From Rhizopus arrhizus (lineage: Eukaryota > Mucoromycota > Mucoromycetes > Mucorales > Rhizopodaceae), in contig JAKZZE010000027.1 of assembly GCA_024220505.1 (NCBI GenBank), forward strand, positions 739,874 to 803,873: a stretch of 64,000 nt of DNA, given 5' to 3'. Positions 19,117-30,147 of this stretch are shown here, piece by piece. Position numbers and translations under genes: made by a program. The notes under the pieces are model-generated. The model was not told the DNA's origin. It searched no databases and saw only the letters and a program-made list of their open reading frames with translations. Position 1 is the stretch's first letter, and the number at the start of each line of letters is the position of its first letter.

Positions 19117-20755
19117 CAGTAGGTCACAAAACTGCTGCAAGGAATCCATTTTTCTTGGTTTTTGTAGCGCACATCCTGTTACAATGGCACAAACTGCCTC
19201 TGTTCCCACATAGTAAATCTTCTACATGTCTTGAAAAATCCGAAAGAGTTTATGCCCTATTGGATAAGTATTGAAGGAAGTATGAGGTGCGCAATTTGAA
19301 AATTTGAAAAAATGAAAATTTGAACGGAATGAACTTATTTATTAATATTTAGTTGGTCCTACTTTTCTATTAATAATCTCTTGAGTTCTTTCCGGAATGT
19401 TATCTATATGTCCTTGGCAAAGATCTTTATGGAAGTCATTTCATATTTCATCAACTCGTTCCCAAAACACATCCGTGTTCTTTGCTCTATGTTCGTAATA
19501 GTTGAGTTTCAACTTCAATTGATGTCCTACGTGCTCGATTGAATTTAAGTCGGGGATCTAAGCTGACCAATAGTTAACATAGCTCTCTTGGTGACTACAT
19601 AACTAGGCTATTGTAGATTATGCCTTGTGCTTTGTGTTATTATCATGCTAAAACTAAATGTTGGGCCAGTCGAAATTGTAGTACTTCATAGTATCACGAA
19701 GCGTAGTGTTCAAAATATGCTGGTAAACACCCAAGTTCAAGTTTCCATCGTAAATTTAGCATGTATATCCTGCTCCTTCAGAGATTATACAACCCCAGGG
19801 CATCATTTTGCTAGCTCCGTGATTGATTGCAAAATCCAGGTCATGATGTTGAAGAAGGTCACTTGGCCGTTTCCAATAGTGATCAGCATCATCAAACCCC
19901 TATACGCTGAGCTTGGTCTCATTAAAGTGCACTGTTTGTTGTCGGTCACTCATTGCCTAACCTTGATGCTCCTTGACCCATTCTAACTGATGCTACGTAT
20001 GCACTTTTGTCTGAAATGGCTTCTTTTTTTCTATCAGAAAATGGAACTCCATTGATTTCAGTACGTTAATTTCTGACTGGTATGAGATATCATAGCCAAA
20101 TCCAATCAGCTCCCGGTACACCTCTTTAGAAGCCTTTAGAACCCATTCCATGACTTTTCTTTTGATTAACCGCTTCGTCGCTTTGGAGACTACTGTAGGT
20201 CTACCACCTGTGTTTACTGTCCTACTTGAAAACAGCCGTCTAGAGTATCTAGTAACAGTTGATTAATGTAATCCAGTCTCCTTGGCAATATCATACATTG
20301 ATGTGGATCCGGTTAATGCCTGTTTGAGATCGTTTACTTTCTCCTCTGACAGCCGTTTAGGCATGCGATTGACGATAGGGTAAAAAAGAGAAATAATTTA
20401 AATAAGGGAATATAAAATTTAAAATAAAGGAATTGTAAGCGCTTTTATATACTGGCATCATTCTAATCATGTCAAGAATGTGAAAAATTATGATAGCAAC
20501 CGGTTGGGTCGTATTAAAATTCGTCATTTAAAACATATGTGAACAAGTAAAAAATGTCGGATGTTCATAATACTACCTTTAGCGATCTCAAATTCCACCA
20601 ATAACCATTGCCCATATCCGACAATCGACGAATAAATGCACTTTCCATTGAGGTACAAACAGTCAAAGTTTGAGATAGTTTGGTGCAGTACCCATGGACA
20701 ACCAGCTGTAAAACCTGAGTTTTGCAATTCCTTGCAGCAGTTTTGTGACCTACTG
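19117..20755 (-). mobile_element. Tc1-type element T4 inside Merlin-2 copy 1
   Basis: Ends CAGTAGGTCACAAAACTGCT, with TA at 19115-19116 and 20756-20757; 1639 bp. The same element at the same place occurs in Merlin-2 copy 2 (46429-48067), so it predates their duplication. It holds a broken transposase. Confidence 0.88.
19342..20364 (-). pseudogene. T4 Tc1-type transposase, broken
   Basis: Starts MPKRLSEEKVNDLKQALTG (HTH region) and ends VGPTKY. It contains the family blocks HFNETKLSV, MPWGCIISEG, YDGNLN and IPDLNSIEHVGHQLK, but at least eight in-frame stops and shifts break it, including at the positions of the usual catalytic stretch. Not functional. Confidence 0.85.
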
Positions 20756-21019
20756 TAATTGGTTACTGCTCAACAGCACCCTTTACTCAGACAAAGGGAC
20801 TAAGATTTTGCATAATTTTAATAAACATCACTACTACAACAAATCTATCATCACTATGTATCAACTTCACTTGGAAGGAGTGTAAGTTTACAGCAAATCA
20901 TTTTTTTAGCGTTTTGATAGTGGTATTTTATTTTTATTATTAAGCATGAAAGGGATACAATTAAGACATAGAACCTGAAGGTACATATTTAATTAAAGCT
21001 ATATTTAAACATAGCTAGT

Positions 21020-22758
21020 TTATGAGTTACTGGCTCTATTGCCTAAATTTCTACGGGTAGTACGGGCAGCACGGTTAGCACCTCTAGGTCTACCAACAGG
21101 ACGGCTTCCAGTTCGAGGCCTTCCACCAAGACGATTACTATGTGTAGGTAAGGCTTCGTTTTGACCATTGCTGGATACCAAAGGACTGCCCTGCTCTGAT
21201 TGAAGTAAAAAGCTGGATGTTTCTGCCGTGTCATTTAGCTCCTCCCCGCCATCGTTTGCTTGTATAGCTTCTTCTTCTAACAATTCCCTAGCATCGCGGG
21301 CACGACGACGTTCTATCCATGCTTCAAAACGACGAGCATCTCTAGCTGCAATTCGTGCTGACACAGAAGGGGAATTGCCATCAACACCGCGGGTAAACCA
21401 GCTTTCAGTTTCAGCAGACTGTTGAGCTGTATTCGAATCCATTGCCACCTCACGAATCATACGTTCGAAGCACTGTTTTACACTACCTCCATTTTCGCTT
21501 CGCCAAAGATACTCCAAGATGCGTTTGTAACAGTTCTTTTTGGTTCGGTTACGAGGCTTGATAAATGCTTTCAAAGGAGCCCACATACTTTCGATCATGT
21601 TGGTATGAATCTTACCAAATATTGGCAAGCCAGAATACTCGCCTTGGTTACCTTGAACTTGATCTACTGTGGCAAAGTCTAAGGAATGATTAACAACCTG
21701 ATGTCTTGCAAAAAAGAAGTTGCCATCATTGTAAGCTCTTGTGTTGTCAAGTATCTCGCCAGTATTTTCGTCATGCTCTTCCCTAGGGTGCAGACCGGAA
21801 TATGCTCTCCATCCATCAGATCTAATGGTTGACCCACGCTGGCAGTTATCATAAATGATGGGCAAGAGTGTTGCCGCTGTTCGATTAGGGACGGTGCAAA
21901 AGAATTTGCGTCCTGCTTCGTACCTAGGTCTTAGCTCTTGTTCGCCAGTTCGATGATCAGTGTAGGTGTAAAATCGATCTGCTTCGTTGATGGGGACCAA
22001 GCACTCAACCATACCAAAGACCCAGATACCTTCTACACGATGACCACGATGGTTTTTGCGCTTGCCAAACTTAGATTCATCTATTTGTATGTGATGACAC
22101 CTTATGTTAGAACCTAGCTTATGCTCCTCTTGTCGATTATGGGCATTGTAATCACTGAGCATCATTAAACGAAGATCATTTGCCAATGAAGTCACAGCAG
22201 GACGACTCATACCATGGGAGTTGCAAATGTTGCTGATATTTGAACCCTTCAAATAGTCATACATCACCGAAAGAGTGTAGTTGGTCAAGCATTTACGATT
22301 GTAAAACACCGAATTATAAGTACAAACGCGTGATTTTCTTCCAGCATGACCAATAGTAGCACCATTTTCATCAATCTCAAGACCACCAGCACAATAGTAC
22401 GTAAGTCTTCCGCTGTCGACACGATTTCTTAGGGTGCAAACTTTTCGACAGCCATCAATGCCACATACATTAGTTCTATGAAAAGCGTTGTTTACGGATA
22501 AAAGATGACTGCAAACAAAGGTAAAGAGTTAGTAAGAAAAAAAAATCCCACTATCGCAATGTAACATTTTTTATTATAATTAACTTACTCCCATGCTCTT
22601 TCAGGACTAACAATTATTTGCGCTTCAAGGACACGGTCACCAGCAGGAGGAACATAAGACCTGTAACGTGAGACTACTTGACCAGATACTCGACCGCCCC
22701 TACGAGGAGTGACATCGTTGTTTGAAGGGACAGAAGCAGATGAGTTGAAACGAGGCAT
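21020..22758 (-). CDS. Merlin-2 transposase, copy 1 (552 aa, two exons)
   Basis: Exon 1 22589-22758 (start MPRFNSSASVPSN), an 80-nt GT-AG intron, and exon 2 21020-22508; the joined 1659 nt are fully open. N-terminus with a basic AT-hook-like patch (TPRRGGRVSG), Cys-rich motif (CGIDGCRKVC ... YYCAGG), helix-turn-helix (ISNICNSHGMSRPAV), then the ISXO2/IS1595 DDE core: IQIDESKFGKRK (first Asp), RSDGWRAYSGL (second), and HTNMIESMWAPLKAF (third, N/E). The C-terminus is basic with GGRPRTGSRPVGRPRG, another AT-hook-like tail. At 552 aa it is longer than the ~300-aa Merlin-1 core. It differs from copy 2 by few residues (for example GSNISN versus DSSITN). Confidence 0.88.
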
Positions 22759-22867
22759 ATTAATTATATAAAATGAAGACGAAAAAAAAAAAGAAAAAAG
22801 GTATGTCTCTTTATATAGATATTTGAACAGCAATTAAACACGTTGTTTCACATATGAGATACTCAAA

Positions 22868-23012
22868 TATGCACATGGTTACAACTCGGAAATTAGTACT
22901 CGTGGTTACAATTCGGAAATTGGTACTCGTGGTTGCAATTCGGAAATTGGTACTCGTGGTTACAATTCGGAAATTGGTACTCGTGGTTACAACTCGGAAA
23001 TTAGTATTCGAA
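22868..23012 (+). repeat. 27-bp minisatellite in Merlin-2 copy 1
   Basis: About five copies of a 27-bp unit containing TGGTTACAATTCGGAAATTG. The equivalent array in copy 2 is at 44177-44318 in inverse orientation. It lies upstream of the transposase and could hold promoter or binding sites. Confidence 0.8.
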
Positions 23013-24233
23013 GTTACGGTTCATTATATGCCTGCGCCTTGTGGTTACATATGCATGCTACTATGGATGGTTTGACTATTCTAATTGACCCTATGTTCTT
23101 CTTGTAATAAACGAAAATAAAAAGAAATAAAAATGCACCAAAACGATAATTTGAGATACTTTTTATTCTTGATTATATCCCAGTTAAAGTTATCCTTTTT
23201 CAATGAGGATTTAGGTGGGATATTTATATTCTTTTGAATAATAATTCATGGAGACGATTGAGTTAAATCAATTGGTCCTTTCTTGATGTTTCATTCTGGA
23301 TTGGGGCATTGTCATCATATATTGTTCCATGGAATCTTATCTTGTATAATTATATTATAAATCGTCATTCTAAGCTACTGATGTTGCATTTATAAATAGG
23401 CACCCATGCAATTGTTGTTTAAGACGACTCTCGTATTTTGTTCCTGAAACTCGGTTACTAAATAAGTACAGAAAAACTGAAACCTAATAATGCAGACAAC
23501 AGGAGCTATTAAGACACCAATCGGATTATTGATAGGATTATTTCTCAATCATTCGTTTAGATCAATAAAGTTACTATGCAAGAAAAACAATATTCTATTT
23601 TGACATGCATAGTCTCAATGCAACTTAATACATTGGATCATAAAAGAAATTATGCAAAGACTCATTACTATATCAAGTTGGTATTATATATGCAAGACAT
23701 TCATTACCCTTTATGATATAATTCATCGTCAGATCTTTATGATTCAACTATGCTAATGTTGGAGATGCTTGGTTTATAGCATAATTTATTATTTTATTAT
23801 GTCTACCTATAGCACTTCTATTTGCAGATTATAGCACATAGTACCAGTTTTGATATTTCACCCGTCTCATGTCTACATATTTGCAAATGAAGTTTTTTAG
23901 CTTAATTTGTCACTGTCATAACTTTATTTACCTAAAAAAAGTTTTTGCCCATTTTCACATTGTAGAACCAATAGTTCGGTGAATTCTTAAACATTACAGT
24001 ATAATAAGCTTTCTACTGGCAACCACCGTCAGCTTTTCATTGTATACCTATTATGAACCTCGCCTTAGAAAAGATGGTACGGCTGATATTGTTGTAAAAT
24101 ACACAGAAAGGAGTGATAGTGCTTAGGCCAAAAAGAGAGGCTTTGTACAATTTCCCTGAAGATCTATTCATGCTCCTTTTTGCTTGCTTCGTAATTGTTT
24201 TTTGTAAAAGAAATTTAGTGCTTTAAAGTTATC
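23013..24233. other. Merlin-2 copy 1 non-coding interior, right arm
   Basis: AT-rich sequence between the minisatellite and the right TIR, matched in inverse orientation in copy 2 (42955-44176). No credible ORF. Confidence 0.5.
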
Positions 24234-24863
24234 AGCAGTCAATTCAGAAATATCATCTGAGGTTGTAAGAATATTTTAAGTATAACTAGAAGCAATATTC
24301 AGATTGCAGTCTACCTGCACAATTTCTTGTCCATCAGCAAAAGCACTTTTTTCACGCCTTAAGACGGATATCAAGCTGAGTTTCGATGTGATCACTTTGT
24401 AAATATCATGATTAAATGCGGAAGCACTGTTTCTACCTATGGGTAAGCTTGTCATATAGGTAGAACAAGAATTCGGCTTGTAATCCTTCCTAGTAGCATA
24501 ATGTCCGTCCGACCAGGGGGTTTTTTCGTCTTTAAAGGCCTGTATCTCCCTGTGTGTTACAGTGAGAGGTCTATAAATACCACCATTGGATTGGAAAAAA
24601 TTATTCGCGTTCATTGCGGTGCCGGATGCTGATGTTGTACAAATATTGGTAGAGTAATCCCTCCGCATCGTTTTTGTGGGATTAGCTCAAAAGAGGTTTT
24701 TTCGTGTTGCAAGCGCCATATCGACCTGAGTTTAAAAGTGACTGCCTCGAAAGTGACACCATTCGATGCGGAAAAATTATTTGCGTCGATTGCTGTAATT
24801 GGTATCTATGTAGGACAAATACCCGGCCCGGAATCTCCTTGCATCGTATCTTTTACATTGTCC
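24234..24863 (-). repeat. Merlin-2 copy 1 terminal inverted repeat, right
   Basis: Inverse of 17321-17950 with a few substitutions (for example near 24276 and 24721). It ends ACATTGTCC, followed by TACCCTCG. Confidence 0.85.
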
Positions 24864-25090
24864 TACCCTCGAAGCTGCAACCTATTATATTCGACGCATT
24901 CTATAAACATTTTTGCCACTCTGATAATGCTATTGACTGCAAAAATCAATCAAAGATTTCAAGCAGACAGAGGACTGCACAAATACAAAAACCGACTTGA
25001 TAGAAACATATTCATACATATTTTCAAAAATATACTCATTTATCATATAAAAATAACAGATTCGGCGGAGAGCCACAAAGACAGCAAATA

Positions 25091-27868
25091 AATCCACAAC
25101 CACAATTTTGGGGTTTAACCATAGCGATAGAAATAATCAGAGATCCAAGCTTAACTTTAGTCATAGGCCAAATTTTAGCTATAAGCATAGCCATAGGCAC
25201 AAAAATAGTGAGCTATGTGTAAAAATCTCTTTGTATGATTTGCATACCAAATGGGGTGTGTCTAGTGCTGGTTATCACTCCGCTTAACTTTAGCCATAAG
25301 CCAAATTTTAACTATAAGCCTATCCATAAGCGTAAACATAGTGAGCTATGTGTAAAAATCGCCCTATCTCGTTTATATGCCCAATGGGGTGCGGCTAGTG
25401 TTTCTACCACAATTCTGAAATTAAGCGGGCAACCACAGGATTTTGGGGTTTAACCATAGCGATAGAAATAATCAGAGATCCAAGCTTAACTTTAGTCATA
25501 GGCCAAATTTTAGCTATAAGCATAGCCATAGGCACAAAAATAGTGAGCTATGTGTAAAAATCTCTTTGTATGATTTGCATACCAAATGGGGTGTGTCTAG
25601 TGCTGGTTATCACTCCGCTTAACTTTAGCCATAAGCCAAATTTTAACTATAAGCCTATCCATAAGCGTAAACATAGTGAGCTATGTGTAAAAATCGCCCT
25701 ATCTCGTTTATATGCCCAATGGGGTGCGGCTAGTGTTTCTACCACAATTCTGAAATTAAGCGGGCAACCACAGGATTTTGGGGTTTAACCATAGCGATAG
25801 AAATAATCAGAGATCCAAGCTTAACTTTAGTCATAGGCCAAATTTTAGCTATAAGCATAGCCATAGGCACAAAAATAGTGAGCTATGTGTAAAAATAGCT
25901 TTGTGTGATTTATAGAGCAAATGGGGTGCACTTAGTGTTGGTTATCACTCCGCTTAACTTTAGTCATAAGCCAAATTTTAGCTATAAGCCTAGCGATAGG
26001 CACAAAAATAGTGGGCTATGTGTAAAAATCTCTTTGTATGATTTGCATACCAAATGGGGTGTGTCTAGTGCTGGTTATCACTCCGCTTAACTTTAGCCAT
26101 AAGCCAAATTTTAACTATAAGCCTATCCATAAGCGTAAACATAGTGAGCTATGTGTAAAAATCGCCCTATCTCGTTTATATGCCCAATGGGGTGCGGCTA
26201 GTGTTTCTACCACAATTCTGAAATTAAGCGGGCAACCACAGGATTTTGGGGTTTAACCATAGCGATAGAAATAATCAGAGATCCAAGCTTAACTTTAGTC
26301 ATAGGCCAAATTTTAGCTATAAGCATAGCCATAGGCACAAAAATAGTGAGCTATGTGTAAAAATCTCTTTGTATGATTTGCATACCAAATGGGGTGTGTC
26401 TAGTGCTGGTTATCACTCCGCTTAACTTTAGCCATAAGCCAAATTTTAACTATAAGCCTATCCATAAGCGTAAACATAGTGAGCTATGTGTAAAAATCGC
26501 CCTATCTCGTTTATATGCCCAATGGGGTGCGGCTAGTGTTTCTACCACAATTCTGAAATTAAGCGGGCAACCACAGGATTTTGGGGTTTAACCATAGCGA
26601 TAGAAATAATCAGAGATCCAAGCTTAACTTTAGTCATAGGCCAAATTTTAGCTATAAGCATAGCCATAGGCACAAAAATAGTGAGCTATGTGTAAAAATA
26701 GCTTTGTGTGATTTATAGAGCAAATGGGGTGCACTTAGTGTTGGTTATCACTCCGCTTAACTTTAGTCATAAGCCAAATTTTAGCTATAAGCCTAGCGAT
26801 AGGCACAAAAATAGTGGGCTATGTGTAAAAATCTCTTTGTATGATTTGCATACCAAATGGGGTGTGTCTAGTGCTGGTTATCACTCCGCTTAACTTTAGC
26901 CATAAGCCAAATTTTAACTATAAGCCTATCCATAAGCGTAAACATAGTGAGCTATGTGTAAAAATCGCCCTATCTCGTTTATATGCCCAATGGGGTGCGG
27001 CTAGTGTTTCTACCACAATTCTGAAATTAAGCGGGCAACCACAGGATTTTGGGGTTTAACCATAGCGATAGAAATAATCAGAGATCCAAGCTTAACTTTA
27101 GTCATAGGCCAAATTTTAGCTATAAGCATAGCCATAGGCACAAAAATAGTGAGCTATGTGTAAAAATCTCTTTGTATGATTTGCATACCAAATGGGGTGT
27201 GTCTAGTGCTGGTTATCACTCCGCTTAACTTTAGCCATAAGCCAAATTTTAACTATAAGCCTATCCATAAGCGTAAACATAGTGAGCTATGTGTAAAAAT
27301 CGCCCTATCTCGTTTATATGCCCAATGGGGTGCGGCTAGTGTTTCTACCACAATTCTGAAATTAAGCGGGCAACCACAGGATTTTGGGGTTTAACCATAG
27401 CGATAGAAATAATCAGAGATCCAAGCTTAACTTTAGTCATAGGCCAAATTTTAGCTATAAGCATAGCCATAGGCACAAAAATAGTGAGCTATGTGTAAAA
27501 ATAGCTTTGTGTGATTTATAGAGCAAATGGGGTGCACTTAGTGTTGGTTATCACTCCGCTTAACTTTAGTCATAAGCCAAATTTTAGCTATAAGCCTAGC
27601 GATAGGCACAAAAATAGTGGGCTATGTGTAAAAATCTCTTTGTATGATTTGCATACCAAATGGGGTGTGTCTAGTGCTGGTTATCACTCCGCTTAACTTT
27701 AGCCATAAGCCAAATTTTAACTATAAGCCTATCCATAAGCGTAAACATAGTGAGCTATGTGTAAAAATCGCCCTATCTCGTTTATATGCCCAATGGGGTG
27801 CGGCTAGTGTTTCTACCACAATTCTGAAATTAAGCGGGCAACCACAGGATTTTGGGGTTTAACCATAA
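25091..27868 (+). repeat. Subtelomeric satellite with 803-bp higher-order repeat
   Basis: Tandem array built from a ~133-bp unit (CTTAACTTTAGYCATARGCC ... GGTTATCACTCCG) and a ~202-bp variant that carries an extra block with GGGCAACCACAGGATTTTGG. They join as 335 + 335 + 133 = 803 bp, repeated three times from 25235 (25235, 26038, 26841, 27644) with near identity. Single diverged units of the same family lie near the telomere in opposite orientation (58840-58940, 59385-59480, 63660-63780). Short ORFs inside are repeat artefacts. The right edge at 27868 joins abruptly to the middle of LINE C ORF2. Confidence 0.92.
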
Positions 27869-30147
27869 CCACCTTGAACTACATCGAGCGGAGGAGAGAC
27901 ATCTTCAACAAAGGGAAAGAGACATCTCTCAAAGAGCTTGCGGACGATGGAGGTCAAGGAGATTGGACGATAGTTCCCTGGCGAGGTAGGATCACCCTTT
28001 TTGTGGATGGGGACCACCTGTGCTTGACGCCAGAGAGAAGGGGTATACGACCACTGGTAGCAGATACTGAAGAGCAAAGAGAGCAGTGGGGCCAGAACAG
28101 ACTTGATGGGGAGGAGCATCTCCGTACGCAAGTGGTCAGGACCAGGAGCCTTACGCAGAGGGAGACGTCGCATCAGTGAACCCACACTGTCAGCAGAGAA
28201 CGAGGGCATACCAGGGTCTTGACTATCGAGGTCAAAAGGCACCATACCAGAGACAGAGGGCAGAGGGTCAGGACGCCTTGACGGAAGACCGTCACCAGAG
28301 TAGACCGAGGCAAGGTGTTGACGCATCGCGTTCGCACCTGCAGCAGGGCCGTCAGGATGAGTAAACCCAACCTGTTGACGTCGTCGGTTCCGAATCACCT
28401 TCACCTTCGACATCGCACGAGCAAGTTCGCCACGGGCCAGAGAGTCACAGAAAGCACGCCAAGAGAGACGCTTAGCAGACTTGAGAGCAGAGCGGAACCG
28501 GGCTTGAGCAGCCTGATGTCGATCCCACCACAATGCCTTGTCGATGCCAATAGCACGACGCCACTTGCGGTAGTGGTGTTCACGAACATCGGCGAGTTCT
28601 TGCAAGTGCGCATTCCAGAATGGCTTCCATTGGGAAGGTCGAGAAGAGCGAGAGCCAACCGACTTGTCGAGTGCACTATAGATCGCCTCGTTCAGAGTGT
28701 CATTGAGAGCGTCTATAGGCGGAGCAGCAGAAGGAGGACTTGACTTCAGAGCTTTGAGCTGATCAACCAATGGAGAGACCAAGGACTGGAATGTGGCCAC
28801 GTACAGACTACAGACATCGGGTTTGTGTTATCTCGTAAGAATAAAAAAGACTATAAAATTCAACGAGACTTAAAAAAGTTATATTTTTATTTAATATTAT
28901 TGTATCTGGTATTTATATCCTTTTCATGAAGATTCAATTAAATCCTTTTCAAGATACTTTAATTAATTATAGCTGTAGATCTAGCATGAATAAATTTTAG
29001 TATGAAGACCTGTTCCTGGTTATGCAAGTGGACTGTTTATAATTATTTAAGTAGATCTATTTTTCATTTATGTCTCATTGCATCAGGAGCTATATTAAAA
29101 CAACTTGTATTGAGTTAAAGGAGTGGAATTAGTTATGACCGAATAATAGAGAAAAGACTGTAATAAATCTTTGTAAAGCATTCACTACTCTGATTTCTTA
29201 TAAATTGAATATGAATCATGTTTAAAGTATGTTGGGATACGACAGGGTTCCTTCAACCGAGAGAGGTTCCATAGCCGACGGGCAGAAGAAGAGAGAACGG
29301 GCTGCGATGGATAACCATCAGGGACTGCATAGTCAAAGGACAAGGACAACAGTTTGTGGTCAGAGCCAAGAGAGAGATCACTATAGACTTGCATCCGAGG
29401 GGACCGAAGGACAGAGGTCATGTTGGTCAAGAAGTAGTCGATCATACTTTGCTTGACTTGACCACCACGAAAGGACAAGAAGGTAGGCACCCCAGGAGCG
29501 AGGGTCGAGTTCAGAACAGAGAGACCATGTTCTTCACACCAGCGAAGCAGCACCGAACCTCGAGTATTGGCAACGGAATCACCCGTTAGTGCACCAAGAC
29601 GCGCGTTCAGATCACCACAGATGATCGTGTCGTCTGTCAAGGGCAACGAAACCAACACAGAAGAGACCTCGTCGTTGGACAAGGAAGGGGGCAAATACAG
29701 GCAGATGAGACGCAAGGAGCGACCCAACCGCAGACCCAGAGCATACTTGGTATGAACCGGGAACTGTACCACAGCCATCGGACACCGAGGAGACACCAGA
29801 GCAGAGACACCTTGAGAGCCACGATAGCTGTTGATCACAGGAGAGCCATACAGATTGAACTGGGTCCAAGAGGTACGGATCCTGTGAGGCGGAAGCAACC
29901 AGGTTTCAGTGATAAACACCAGAGAGAACGACTGGCAGTGACGAAGAAGATCTTCGGCTGTGGATTCTTGAAGCCCATTGGCATTCCACAAGCCGATTGT
30001 GAGCGGAATAGAAGAAGTTGATGACGATGACGAAGGAGAGGAAGAACCATGGGAGTCATGAGAAACCAAAGGAGAGGAAGGAGCTGGGACCATACCAGTA
30101 GCAGAGACCGAGGATACATTATAATGACAAGTATTACTACTCATCAT
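27869..30147 (-). pseudogene. LINE C ORF2, broken by solo LTR and truncated
   Basis: Starts at the ATG at 30147 (TAATG overlap with ORF1). The N-terminal endonuclease part (WNANGL, TETWL, GDLNARLG, SDHKLL) is open to the LTR at 29244. The frame resumes left of the LTR (28823-27869) with the linker region and the first RT blocks (KAPGPDHLRTEM, NYRPISLTSIVRKLFE), then stops at the satellite junction inside the RT domain, before the YADD motif. Close to LINE B in sequence. Confidence 0.88.
28824..29244 (+). mobile_element. Solo LTR (421 bp) in LINE C ORF2
   Basis: TGTGTTATCTCG...GGGATACGACA with the 5-bp duplication GGGTT (28819-28823 and 29245-29249), inserted into sequence that is continuous in LINEs A and B. 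No coding content. It differs from the 4-bp-duplication LTRs elsewhere in this window. Confidence 0.88.

Larger units (their letters stand above)
17321..24863 (-). mobile_element. Merlin-2 copy 1, 7.54-kb Merlin-like transposon
   Basis: Large DNA transposon with 630-bp terminal inverted repeats (17321-17950, 24234-24863), a spliced ISXO2-like transposase (21020-22758, minus), a nested Tc1 element (19117-20755) and a 27-bp minisatellite. The outermost bases differ between ends (GGCTGAAGGAAAAG versus GGACAATGTAAAAG) and resemble the Merlin-1 ends (GG...GAAAG). Its borders are defined by comparison with copy 2 (42325-49864). The right flank TACCCTCG (24864-24871) has no partner at the left flank but matches, inverted, the flank of copy 2. 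At 7.5 kb it is far larger than usual Merlin elements (about 1.4-3.5 kb). Confidence 0.85.

Noticed and set aside
25235..27862. Series of 72-aa and 61-aa ORFs in the satellite
   Set aside because: They recur with the 335/133-bp repeat period and are simply the repeat unit read in an open frame.
25091..27868. CRISPR-like array
   Set aside because: Units are contiguous 133-335 bp satellites without unique spacers, in a eukaryotic subtelomere.
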